A stretch of DNA of 64,000 nt from Oscillospiraceae bacterium (GTDB lineage: Bacteria; Bacillota; Clostridia; Oscillospirales; Ruminococcaceae), in assembly GCA_031280965.1 (NCBI GenBank), contig JAITFZ010000015.1, forward strand, positions 1-64,000. The letters run 5' to 3'. The translations under genes were made by a program, and so were the position numbers. Below, piece by piece: positions 15,566 to 23,135 of this stretch. The notes below the pieces were generated by a model, which did not search any database, had not been told where the DNA came from, and was given only the letters and a program-made list of their open reading frames with translations. How positions within the stretch are numbered: the stretch's first letter is position 1; every line of letters begins with the position of its first letter.

Positions 15566-16972
15566 CTATTTTTTCTTTGCCATTTTCAGCATTATTCCGA
15601 ATTTAATCCTGTTCCCCGTGTGCATGACGATAGCTTCATAAACCCGCGACACGAACAGCAACATAAGTACGCAGAATACAGCCAAAACCAACACCGAGAT
15701 AAATATACCGGCTGCGTTCATTTCTCCCGAGATAATTGCCGCCGGCAGTGCGAACGGCGATGAAATCGGCACATAGTAGCTTATTCTTTGTATGAAGTTA
15801 ATTTCCCCGCTGTCCATGTTGAAAATCGGCGCGAGATACGCCATCATAAAGCCCAACACGCTGATAAGCGACATCGGTTGTAACGCCGCCTGCAGGTCTT
15901 CAATACGGTTTATGGAAGCGCCGAAAAGACCGGCAATCAGCGAGTAAAACAAAAATCCGAGAAGAAAAACTATGATAATCCAAACCACAGACATCGCGTT
16001 AAAGCCTACAAACGCTTCTTCAAATGCGGTTTGAACCATTTGCATTTCCACATCGTCTACCGGAATTTCAACCGAGCCGAAAACCTGACCGAGCGCACCA
16101 AAAGGCGCAACGGCGGCGGAAATCAACACTCCGCTTGCAACTAAGGCAAAGAACTGCGTGAAAGAAGCCAAGCCCATACCGAGAACCTTACCGAGGATAA
16201 TCGCCATCGGACGCACGGAAGTCAGCAAAGTTTCCATAACTCGTGAGGTTTTTTCCGTGGCGATTGCCTGCGCGGTAAGCTGACCGTACATTATTATGAA
16301 CATAAAAAGGATAAGTGCTGAAATCGTCGGCAGAGCTATATTTGCTATAATAGCGGCTATTTCGCTCCTCGGTGCTTCTCCGGCAATCGTCACTTGCGTT
16401 GTTACATACGCGCTTACCTCGGAAATGCTTTCCTCGGGGACGCCTATTGAAATAAGGTGCGACATCCATACCGTATTACTCATAAAAGCGAGAACAGAGC
16501 GGCAGTTATCGGCGTTTATACGCCCCTCAAATTCAGGTCGTGAAGCTAAGATATTATAGCCGCCCTTTACTTTGATAATTTCAACTAAAGCTTCCGCGTC
16601 AAGGCTTGCATGAATCTGCGCTGTTTTGGTTTCAATGTCACTCTCGGGAATCGGAATTAATTCAATCCCCATTTCCAAAAAATAATCGAAATCGGGCGCG
16701 GGTTCAATCCCGCTCCGGTCGCTGACATAAAGCTTTGATATACCGAAAAACGCGCCTTCGGAAGTATTGTCGCCGCCCTCGCCGCCCTCGACGTTCTCAC
16801 CCTCCGCGCCGCCGCCGAAGCCGCCCGCCATAAGCGCCGGCAGAAAGTTAATCCCAACCGCCATAATCAGCATACAAACAGCAATAACAATCGTGCTGAT
16901 AATATACGCCTTGCTTTTAATCATCTGCAAGTATGTAAACTTAAAAACCTGCTTCCAGCCGTTAGCTCTCAT
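15566..16972 (-). CDS. ABC-2 type transporter permease (NatB-like)
   Basis: A 468-residue integral membrane permease. One N-terminal helix (about 18-42) is followed by a large extracytoplasmic domain with a Gly/Glu-rich stretch and then five or six helices in the C-terminal half, the layout of NatB-like ABC-2 permeases that export sodium or small compounds. The start is set at 16972, where GGAGG lies 7 bases upstream; the frame extends to 16987 but that ATG overlaps the Shine-Dalgarno. It overlaps the ATPase gene by 11 bp, which indicates translational coupling. Exported substrate not predictable. Confidence 0.85.
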   Translation of the reverse strand: MRANGWKQVFKFTYLQMIKSKAYIISTIVIAVCMLIMAVGINFLPALMAGGFGGGAEGENVEGGEGGDNTSEGAFFGISKLYVSDRSGIEPAPDFDYFLEMGIELIPIPESDIETKTAQIHASLDAEALVEIIKVKGGYNILASRPEFEGRINADNCRSVLAFMSNTVWMSHLISIGVPEESISEVSAYVTTQVTIAGEAPRSEIAAIIANIALPTISALILFMFIIMYGQLTAQAIATEKTSRVMETLLTSVRPMAIILGKVLGMGLASFTQFFALVASGVLISAAVAPFGALGQVFGSVEIPVDDVEMQMVQTAFEEAFVGFNAMSVVWIIIVFLLGFLFYSLIAGLFGASINRIEDLQAALQPMSLISVLGFMMAYLAPIFNMDSGEINFIQRISYYVPISSPFALPAAIISGEMNAAGIFISVLVLAVFCVLMLLFVSRVYEAIVMHTGNRIKFGIMLKMAKKK

Positions 16973-17867
16973 TTGCTTCACCTCCAACCTTCTCTACGAA
17001 TATTTCATGCAAACTCGGTTCGCGAAGCTCGTACTTCACAAGGGTTATGCCGCTTTCAACAGCTTTTTTCAGGAACATATCGGGCTGTGAACGGTCGCTG
17101 ACTTTGAAATCGGTTTGGTTCGGAGTCTTGCGCTCAACCGCGAGCCCGCATTCAAGTGCAAGAGGAAGAATATTCTCATCGGCTTTAACCGAAAGCTTAA
17201 CCCTGCCGTAGCCTTTCTTGATTTGGTTCAGGTTCCCCTGAAGCACCGTGTCGCTTCTGTGCAGAATAACTATATCCGTGCAAAACTCTTCTACCGTTGC
17301 CATTTGATGGCTGGACATGATTATATACTTCCCCTTGTTAATTTCATCGCGGATTACACTTCTGAACAGGTCGGTGTTAACCGGGTCAAGTCCGCTCAAA
17401 GGTTCATCGAGAATAAGCAGTTCCGGGTCGGAAATAAGCGCAACAGCAAGCTGGACTTTCTGTTGATTTCCTTTTGAAAGCGTTTCGGCACGCTTTTTTG
17501 TATACTCAACCGCTCCAAGACGTTCAAGCCAGAATTTAATAGCATCGGCGGCGGCAGTTTTCTTCATGCCTTTGAGTTCTGCAAAATACATCATCTGCTC
17601 CCAAACGGTGTATTTCGCGTACAAACCGCGTTCTTCCGCAAGGTAGCCGACGCGCTCCCGCGTGACGCAGAGTTCTCTGCCTTTCCATGTCACCGAACCG
17701 CCCTCCCTTGACAGCATACCGAGAATTGCGCGGATAGAGGTGGTTTTACCCGCGCCGTTACTGCCGAGCAGAGCGAAAACACCGGGAACGGCTATGCTGA
17801 AGCTGAGGTCTTTTACAGCTGTGAATTCCCCGTATCTCTTTACAAGATTATTTACATGTAAAGCCAT
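16962..17867 (-). CDS. ABC transporter ATP-binding protein (NatA-like)
   Basis: A 301-residue ATPase partner of the downstream permease. Walker A GSNGAGKTT (about 34-42), Q-loop region, signature LSKGNQQKVQ, Walker B LLILDEPLSGLDP and the switch His in MSSHQM are all present, so it should be active. A C-terminal extension of about 80 residues after the ATPase core is usual in NatA-type exporters. The frame extends 22 codons further up, but that stretch contains the promoter and operator; the ATG at 17867 has GGAAGA upstream and matches the family N-terminus (MALHVNNLVKRYG). Confidence 0.92.
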   Translation of the reverse strand: MALHVNNLVKRYGEFTAVKDLSFSIAVPGVFALLGSNGAGKTTSIRAILGMLSREGGSVTWKGRELCVTRERVGYLAEERGLYAKYTVWEQMMYFAELKGMKKTAAADAIKFWLERLGAVEYTKKRAETLSKGNQQKVQLAVALISDPELLILDEPLSGLDPVNTDLFRSVIRDEINKGKYIIMSSHQMATVEEFCTDIVILHRSDTVLQGNLNQIKKGYGRVKLSVKADENILPLALECGLAVERKTPNQTDFKVSDRSQPDMFLKKAVESGITLVKYELREPSLHEIFVEKVGGEANES

Positions 17868-17888
17868 ATTTTCTTCCTTTTTCCTTTC

Positions 17889-17909
17889 ATGGTAAATATT
17901 GTTTACCAT
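17889..17909 (-). promoter_or_regulatory. Palindromic operator before natAB
   Basis: A perfect inverted repeat, ATGGTAAA-N5-TTTACCAT, directly abutting the -10 box and covering the expected transcription start. This layout is typical of an operator for a dimeric repressor (GntR-, TetR- or MarR-like). No regulator gene lies next to it, so the repressor is unknown. Confidence 0.65.
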
Positions 17910-17938
17910 ATTGTAGCATATAATACTTCGCATGTCAA
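17910..17938 (-). promoter_or_regulatory. Strong sigma-A promoter of natAB
   Basis: TTGACA (17933-17938) and TACAAT (17910-17915) with a 17-base spacer on the minus strand: a near-consensus promoter that ends at the palindrome described at 17889-17909. Confidence 0.8.
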
Positions 17939-17961
17939 TAAAAATATTTTCTAAAATTTGC

Positions 17962-17988
17962 TAAAGTTTCTAAATTTTTGTCCGATAT
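17962..17988 (+). promoter_or_regulatory. Sigma-D (sigma-28) promoter of the gene at 18056
   Basis: TAAA (17962-17965), 15 bases, then TCCGATAT (17981-17988): the flagellar sigma factor consensus is TAAA-N15-GCCGATAA, so 4/4 and 6/8 positions match with exact spacing. It lies 67 bases before the start codon. Confidence 0.65.
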
Positions 17989-18055
17989 AACACATGAAGT
18001 ATTTTTGGCAGTACGACTCCAATAAATTTTTGTAAGCTCGAAAGGAGAATCTCAC

Positions 18056-18676
18056 ATGAACATTCAAAACGCTCAAAACGTGGCAAAAAACGCATACAAT
18101 AACCAGCCCAAGCCTGCATCGCAGGAAACCCAAAAGAAAAATACAACTTTAGCGGCAGACAACGTTGATAAATTCGAGGAATCAAACGCAACTTATAAAT
18201 CCGCTTACAACAAGAACACTAACAAAACCGAAAACAGAAGAGTTGATAACGATGAGTTTCGCTCAAAGGCATCGGCTTCTGCACGTCAGATGAAAAACAA
18301 CGCGGTTCGCGACATGGTTTCGGCGCAGATTAACGCGCAAGGGAACAAAGGTGTTTACAAGCCTTTGTTCGGAAATAATCCAATAATTGCGAACGCTTTG
18401 AAAGCGGCTGAAGCCACCTCGTCAAAACATGATGATTACTGGGGTGTTGAAGCAACGGCAGAGCGTATATTCACTTTTGCGAAGAGCTTAGCCGGCGACG
18501 ATGACAGCAAGCTTGAGACTATGAAGAACGCTTTCATGAAAGGCTTCAGACAGGCGGAAGGCGCAAGAGGCGGAAAGCTTCCGGGAATCAGTTATCAGAC
18601 CAGAGACAGGGTACTGGAGATGTTCAATCAGTGGGAAAATGAAATCAGCGCAAAGAAAACTGAAAAAGCAGAATAA
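18056..18676 (+). CDS. Protein of unknown function, probable flagellar regulon member
   Basis: A 206-residue soluble protein without signal peptide or membrane segment. Residues 1-75 are polar and low in complexity (Asn, Lys, Gln, Ala-rich); the C-terminal half is helical and conserved-looking, with ERIFTFAKSLAGDDDSKLE followed by AFMKGFRQAEGARGGKLPGI and YQTRDRVLEMFNQWEN. I recall similar C-terminal blocks in small uncharacterised proteins of motile bacteria but cannot name the family. AAAGGAG precedes the ATG by 9 bases. The sigma-D promoter upstream ties it to the motility regulon. A double terminator follows. Function unknown. Confidence 0.75.
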   Translation: MNIQNAQNVAKNAYNNQPKPASQETQKKNTTLAADNVDKFEESNATYKSAYNKNTNKTENRRVDNDEFRSKASASARQMKNNAVRDMVSAQINAQGNKGVYKPLFGNNPIIANALKAAEATSSKHDDYWGVEATAERIFTFAKSLAGDDDSKLETMKNAFMKGFRQAEGARGGKLPGISYQTRDRVLEMFNQWENEISAKKTEKAE

Positions 18677-18695
18677 GTTTAAAATTCATACAAAC

Positions 18696-18729
18696 GAAAA
18701 GCCGCCGTGATTTAAATCGGCGGCTTTTC
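18696..18729. terminator. Terminator after the gene at 18056
   Basis: A 12-bp stem (GAAAAGCCGCCG / CGGCGGCTTTTC) with a 10-base loop, just after the stop codon and between convergent genes. Confidence 0.8.
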
Positions 18730-18749
18730 GCTCATTCAAAAGGAGGCGT

Positions 18750-18770
18750 AAAACGGCTTTTAGCCGTTTT
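18750..18770. terminator. Second terminator hairpin, for the MATE gene and read-through
   Basis: A 9-bp stem (AAAACGGCT / AGCCGTTTT) with a TTT loop, T-rich on both strands, 6 bases from the MATE stop codon. Confidence 0.75.
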
Positions 18771-18776
18771 ATTTTG

Positions 18777-20150
18777 TTAATAATTATCGCGTGTCAGCGA
18801 TTTAATCCATCGCGTGCCGTTAAGCCGAATAGTGCAAACCACGGTTTTAACAGCTTCATCTGAACGCATTGCAAGCAAAACAACAGGCACGGGAAGCTGT
18901 AAAACAATCGCAAAGAAAGCGGCAAGGGGAAGCGAGAATCCCCATAAAGCGGCAATTTCTAAAAAGAGACAGAACCTTGTGTCGCCTGAGCCGCGTAAAA
19001 CCCCCACGATGTAAATTGAGGCGAAAGAAATGAAAATTACGCTGACGGCGGTAACTATGAGCAGCTCCCGCGCTAACCGACTTGTATCTTCATCGAAGTT
19101 ATAAAAGTCTACCGCAAAGTTTCTAAGGAGCAGGATTGCACCGCACGCAACGATTCCGGCTAAAAGCGCGATTAGCTTGAAAGTGTTTGCTTTCAGTTGT
19201 ACGCCCTCAAGGTCTCCCTCGCCGACAGCTTTTCCGATTAACACAGTGGCCGCGTTTGCTATGCCGAACATGAAAATTGTGGCAAACTGCTGAACCACAC
19301 CCGCGATTGTATTTGCCGCAACGGGGTCGCCCGCCGAATAGGCGATGTGTCCGAGAATTGCCGCCTGCACCAAAATTCCGAGCGCCCAAAAAACTTCATT
19401 AAAGATTACAGGCGAGCCGTGTTTCATTAAATCGGAAAGCAATTGCTTGTTTCTTTTAAAAACATCACGCAGTCGGAACTTTACCCGCTTATCAATTACA
19501 AAAACAAAGAGGAGAACTAATATTAGCTCAACTATGCGCGCTATAAGAGTGGAGATTGCCGCGCCGCGTATTCCGAGGGCGGGGAAGCCGAGGTTGCCGA
19601 AGATGAGGAGATAATTAAGCCCCGCGCTTATGAACAGGGTGAAAAGACTGACGACTACGGAAATTTTCACGATTTCCACACTTCGGAACGAACATATTAA
19701 AGCCATGCTTACGGCAAACAATACGTAAGCCCAGCCGACTATGGAAAGGTATTCCGCGCCGCTTTCAATTATTTCGGGTCGCTTTGTGAAAAGGCTCATT
19801 ATACTCCTTGGAAAGAGCAGTATAACAGCCGAAAAAGCCGCCGAAAACAAAACAGAAATTCTAAGTATAATAGCGAAGATTATTTTGATTGCTTCAATAT
19901 TCTGTTTGCCCCAATACTGCGATGCTAATACACTCCCCGCGCCTGAAACCCCGAAGATGATTATTAACAGCAGAAAAAAAGGCTGATTCGCAAGATAGGA
20001 AGCGGAAAGCAACGCGCCGGTGTCGTCCGCTCTGCCGAGCATTAATGTATCGACCATTTTCGCCGCGAATGAAATCAGGTTCTGAAGCGCTAAAGGTATA
20101 GTAATCGCGAGTATGTTGTAATAGAAGTATTTATTTTTAACGAGTTTCAT
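18777..20150 (-). CDS. MATE family efflux transporter
   Basis: A 457-residue inner-membrane protein with 12 predicted helices in two homologous halves. The first half begins with ITIPLALQNLISFAAKMVDTLMLGR, the usual MATE N-terminal block, followed by GAGSVLASQYWGKQN. The second half starts around residue 240 (HGSPVIFNEVFWALGILVQA). MATE proteins export cationic drugs or metabolites in exchange for Na+ or H+; substrate not predictable. The gene stands alone on the minus strand with weak Shine-Dalgarno sequence and terminates in the hairpin at 18750-18770. The 203-bp gap upstream (20151-20353) holds only a short GCGGGAG/CTCCCGC hairpin without a T run. Confidence 0.93.
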   Translation of the reverse strand: MKLVKNKYFYYNILAITIPLALQNLISFAAKMVDTLMLGRADDTGALLSASYLANQPFFLLLIIIFGVSGAGSVLASQYWGKQNIEAIKIIFAIILRISVLFSAAFSAVILLFPRSIMSLFTKRPEIIESGAEYLSIVGWAYVLFAVSMALICSFRSVEIVKISVVVSLFTLFISAGLNYLLIFGNLGFPALGIRGAAISTLIARIVELILVLLFVFVIDKRVKFRLRDVFKRNKQLLSDLMKHGSPVIFNEVFWALGILVQAAILGHIAYSAGDPVAANTIAGVVQQFATIFMFGIANAATVLIGKAVGEGDLEGVQLKANTFKLIALLAGIVACGAILLLRNFAVDFYNFDEDTSRLARELLIVTAVSVIFISFASIYIVGVLRGSGDTRFCLFLEIAALWGFSLPLAAFFAIVLQLPVPVVLLAMRSDEAVKTVVCTIRLNGTRWIKSLTRDNY

Positions 20151-20353
20151 TTTGAATTCTTTCTGTTTATGTAGCGCGGGAGCAAAACTCCCGCTGAACG
20201 GCAGGGGCAGTCCGAATCAAGGAGCAGGTTCGGAGCAGGGAAAAGCCGCCGCCTTTAAACGTCACGTTTCATACACCCTGCATTTTTATTATATGCAAAA
20301 GAGCGAAATTTGTAGAATAATGCAAATGTATGTCAGATTTAAGAGGTAAGATG

Positions 20354-22135
20354 TCAAAAGTCAAGATAATCTCTCGGATTTAGAATAAAGTTGTCGCTTT
20401 GCCGCCGCACCTCAAAATGGAGATGGTTGCCGTCTGCTCTTCCGGTCATCCCGACGAGCGCGATGGTTTCACCCCGCGAAACAAAATCTCCTACCCGCAC
20501 ATACAGAAAACTGCAATGACTGTAATAGGTGCGAAGCCCGTTATCATGGTCAATAATAACAAGGTTGCCATAACCGCCGCTCCACCCCGCGAAAGTGACC
20601 GTACCGCTTGCGCCCGCATATATAGCCGTGCCGTGAGGTGCGCTTATATCTACTCCGGTATGTCCCCGATAACCGCCGTTCCAGTGACCCCACTCGGAAA
20701 CCCTGCTGACATCACGCGGAACCGGCCAGATAAACTTTCCGTAAGATGCAACATCATTGGAAATACCGCGTCCGGGAATCGGTCTTGTTCCTTGTGATAT
20801 AACCTGCGTTACGGGCGCGGATATAGTTTCCCTGCCTGTTGTGCGGCGTCCGGTTTCGACACCGTTAACAAGAGTAACACGCGCCGTAACCCTTTCATAA
20901 CCGGGTTGCCCTCCGACTGTAATGACTTCATTCCCGACAAAAACAGTATTATCACTTCTGCGTTCCGTGGCAAAAGGAATTGCCTGGTCGTAAACCACCG
21001 TTCTTGTTACAGAAACAGGAATATGTGGCACTTCTACACTAAATTGTATTCTTTCTCCCGGCAAAAGCACCTGCTCGGATAAGCCGGGATTCATTCTTTC
21101 GAGCGCGTCTAAAGACAAATCAAGCTTATCGGAAATCAGGTAGAGGTTGTCGCCTTCAACAACGGTGTAGAACTGCGCTTCCGCGCTCCTTCGCGTGATT
21201 ATGTTTATTATAGTCTGCGGCTCAACGATGTTTTCCGTCGGGAATAAACCGCCCTGTTTAATATCAATAGGCCAAATGAACGCAACATCTTCATAAACGG
21301 CGCCTGTTTTGTGAACGTTAAGAAGCCCTTCAAGCGTTGCGATTATGCTCGAATTGTCAATAACAGCGCCCATAAACTCATTGTTGATTATAATTCCGTA
21401 GGCGTGGTCAACGCTCACGCCTGACTTTGAAATAAGAATATTCGCGACCTCGGGCGCGGTCAGAATTCGGGAATATCCGACCTTTTCAATAGTAAAGCGC
21501 GGCGTAATTTCAATCATTGTTGCGCTTCCGAGGAAAGCGAGCCGTTCCTTATAAATCTTTTCAGCTTCGGAGAAGATAAGCTCGGTTTCGACATAGCCGA
21601 CGAACGTTCCGTTTACTTCGAGCCGAACCGCATAATTAATGTCGGTTGCGTAGGAAATTATATTTACAAGAAAAATAATACTTATAAAAGGCGCGGCGTA
21701 ATTAAAAACAGTCGTCACAACGCCGCCGCTCCGTTTGCCGAATATGAACACGAAAATATGCCGAAAAAAAACCGGTGCAGCTCCCCGAAGCCCGTATTCG
21801 CGGTTTGCGGCTTTGGTTTCCCTCCTCATAGAGGAGAAAGCGCCGATGAATTTAAAGAACGGCGAGAAGACGAAAATTCCGAAGTATTTCAGCTTCCCCA
21901 TAAAATAAATGCGAAACTTTTCAGTTTTCAGCCAAATTAAGCCAATCAGCCTGCCGGTAAAGAGCAGAACACCATTAATTAAGTCGATTATGATTTCACA
22001 GATGCTTTTTCCGAGGTCGTGAAAAAACACCATGAACGTTTTAAGCAAAAGCATATGAAAAGGCGGCTTTGCGGGTTTTACCGCAACGCCGGATAATATA
22101 TCGCGTGTTTCGCTGATGATTTCTTTGTTATCCAT
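20354..22135 (-). CDS. Membrane-anchored LysM-G5-M23 peptidoglycan endopeptidase
   Basis: A 593-residue cell-wall hydrolase. The N-terminal 165 residues are cytoplasmic and basic, with hydrophobic stretches; a transmembrane helix lies at about 165-190; then a domain of about 130 residues, a LysM domain (EAQFYTVVEGDNLYLISDKL), a G5 domain (about 375-450) and a C-terminal M23 peptidase domain (about 485-585). The zinc motifs HTGVD and HLHFEV and the intervening SHCS are intact, so it should cut peptide cross-links. Similar LysM-G5-M23 proteins are common in Clostridia. It has its own promoter at 22184-22212, divergent from the CofE-like gene. Confidence 0.92.
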   Translation of the reverse strand: MDNKEIISETRDILSGVAVKPAKPPFHMLLLKTFMVFFHDLGKSICEIIIDLINGVLLFTGRLIGLIWLKTEKFRIYFMGKLKYFGIFVFSPFFKFIGAFSSMRRETKAANREYGLRGAAPVFFRHIFVFIFGKRSGGVVTTVFNYAAPFISIIFLVNIISYATDINYAVRLEVNGTFVGYVETELIFSEAEKIYKERLAFLGSATMIEITPRFTIEKVGYSRILTAPEVANILISKSGVSVDHAYGIIINNEFMGAVIDNSSIIATLEGLLNVHKTGAVYEDVAFIWPIDIKQGGLFPTENIVEPQTIINIITRRSAEAQFYTVVEGDNLYLISDKLDLSLDALERMNPGLSEQVLLPGERIQFSVEVPHIPVSVTRTVVYDQAIPFATERRSDNTVFVGNEVITVGGQPGYERVTARVTLVNGVETGRRTTGRETISAPVTQVISQGTRPIPGRGISNDVASYGKFIWPVPRDVSRVSEWGHWNGGYRGHTGVDISAPHGTAIYAGASGTVTFAGWSGGYGNLVIIDHDNGLRTYYSHCSFLYVRVGDFVSRGETIALVGMTGRADGNHLHFEVRRQSDNFILNPRDYLDF

Positions 22136-22183
22136 GTTTTATTCAAATCCTGCCAAAATTATTACAAAGTGGTTACAAAATAC

Positions 22184-22212
22184 AGTATATCATAGTCCGC
22201 GGGTTTTGTCAA
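22184..22212 (-). promoter_or_regulatory. Sigma-A promoter of the M23 peptidase gene
   Basis: TTGACA (22207-22212) and TATACT (22184-22189), 17-base spacer, minus strand, about 50 bases before the ATG. Confidence 0.75.
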
Positions 22213-22225
22213 TCCAAAAAAGCCG

Positions 22226-22254
22226 TAGACAAAGCCTGTGGTTTATGTTATAAT
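22226..22254 (+). promoter_or_regulatory. Sigma-A promoter of the CofE-like gene
   Basis: TAGACA (22226-22231) and TATAAT (22249-22254), 17-base spacer, 30 bases before the ATG at 22285. Confidence 0.75.
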
Positions 22255-22284
22255 AAACAAAACAAATAAAGGAAAGCTGAAACA

Positions 22285-22977
22285 ATGCATTTCACACCAA
22301 ATGAGGGAAAAGAACTTACAATAACCACCGATTTCGGGCAATTCGCCCGCTATCCAATAAAAACTCACGTAATCATGCGCGAAGACATACTTGAGGACGT
22401 TCTTGACAAATATGTCCGCGAACACATTGAAGAAGGCGACACACTTTTTATAGCCGAGAAAATCGTTGCGATTACGCAGGGGCGCGCTTTCAGGTTAGAC
22501 GAAATCAAGGTTTCGCGGCTTGCCCGCTTTCTTTGCAGATTTGTCTACAAACCGGATTACGGCATAGGAATCGGTCGCCCCGAAACCATGGAGCTTTGTG
22601 TGCGCGAAGTCGGGCGTCCGAAAATCCTTTTTGCGGCGCTCTGCTCGGCAATAGGAAAGCTTTTCGGGAAGCGCGGCGTATTCTATAAAATCTGCGGTAT
22701 GAAAGCCCGCGCAATCGACGGGCCCTGCGACTACACTATTCCGCCGTACAATAACTATGCCAAGATGGCGCCGCTGAAGCCTGACGAGGCGGCGGCGGGG
22801 CTTTCGGATTATATTGGTTACGATGTTTTTATCGTTGACGCAAATGATATAGCCTGCACTGTCCTCGGGAAAAGCAGAAAAAACCTGCCGACCGCTTTCG
22901 CCGAGCAGGTTTTCAGGGATAATCCGCTTGACCAGAGCGACCAGCAGACGCCGCTTTGTATCGTGAGGAAAATGTAG
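22285..22977 (+). CDS. CofE-like (F420-0:gamma-glutamyl ligase family) protein
   Basis: A 230-residue protein resembling the N-terminal ligase domain of CofE, which adds glutamate to coenzyme F420-0. Family features seen: YPIKTHVIMREDILEDVLDK, then EEGDTLFIAEKIVAITQGRA, the GIGRPETMELCVREVGRPKI block and a late DGPCDYTIPPYNNYAKMAPL. No other F420 gene is in the window and Clostridia commonly carry stand-alone relatives of unknown substrate, so I would not infer F420 synthesis. GGAAAG precedes the ATG. After the stop there is a GGGGCGC-type sequence like those after two other genes (see findings). Confidence 0.75.
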   Translation: MHFTPNEGKELTITTDFGQFARYPIKTHVIMREDILEDVLDKYVREHIEEGDTLFIAEKIVAITQGRAFRLDEIKVSRLARFLCRFVYKPDYGIGIGRPETMELCVREVGRPKILFAALCSAIGKLFGKRGVFYKICGMKARAIDGPCDYTIPPYNNYAKMAPLKPDEAAAGLSDYIGYDVFIVDANDIACTVLGKSRKNLPTAFAEQVFRDNPLDQSDQQTPLCIVRKM

Positions 22978-23058
22978 GGGCGCGCTGCTCTCAACAGCCG
23001 TAAATATTACAAAATTATTACAATTCGCAAACAAACCGACCAAGGTTTCCAAAAACTA

Positions 23059-23119
23059 TTGACATTCAGCCCGCAATAGGTTATCATGTTATTGACGATA
23101 TAAATGTATACTATATACT
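23059..23119 (+). promoter_or_regulatory. Two candidate sigma-A promoters for the pseudokinase-ispDF unit
   Basis: TTGACA (23059-23064) with TATCAT (23082-23087) at 17 bases, and TTGACG (23092-23097) with TATACT (23114-23119) at 16 bases, in tandem. Either could drive the gene starting at 23136; the second would leave a leader of only about 10 bases. Confidence 0.5.
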
Positions 23120-23135
23120 GTAGGGGAAAACAGTT

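Noticed and set aside
17868-17933. Upstream start for the NatA-like ATPase
   Set aside because: The extra codons would cover the -10 box, operator and -35 edge; the family N-terminus begins at the later ATG.
20151-20353. Short open frame and a GCGGGAG/CTCCCGC hairpin upstream of the MATE gene
   Set aside because: The frame lacks a ribosome-binding site and coding character; the hairpin has no T run on either strand, so no terminator is claimed.
22285-22977. Evidence for coenzyme F420 synthesis
   Set aside because: Only a CofE-like domain is present, with no CofC, CofD, CofG or CofH genes nearby, and stand-alone relatives are common in Clostridia.
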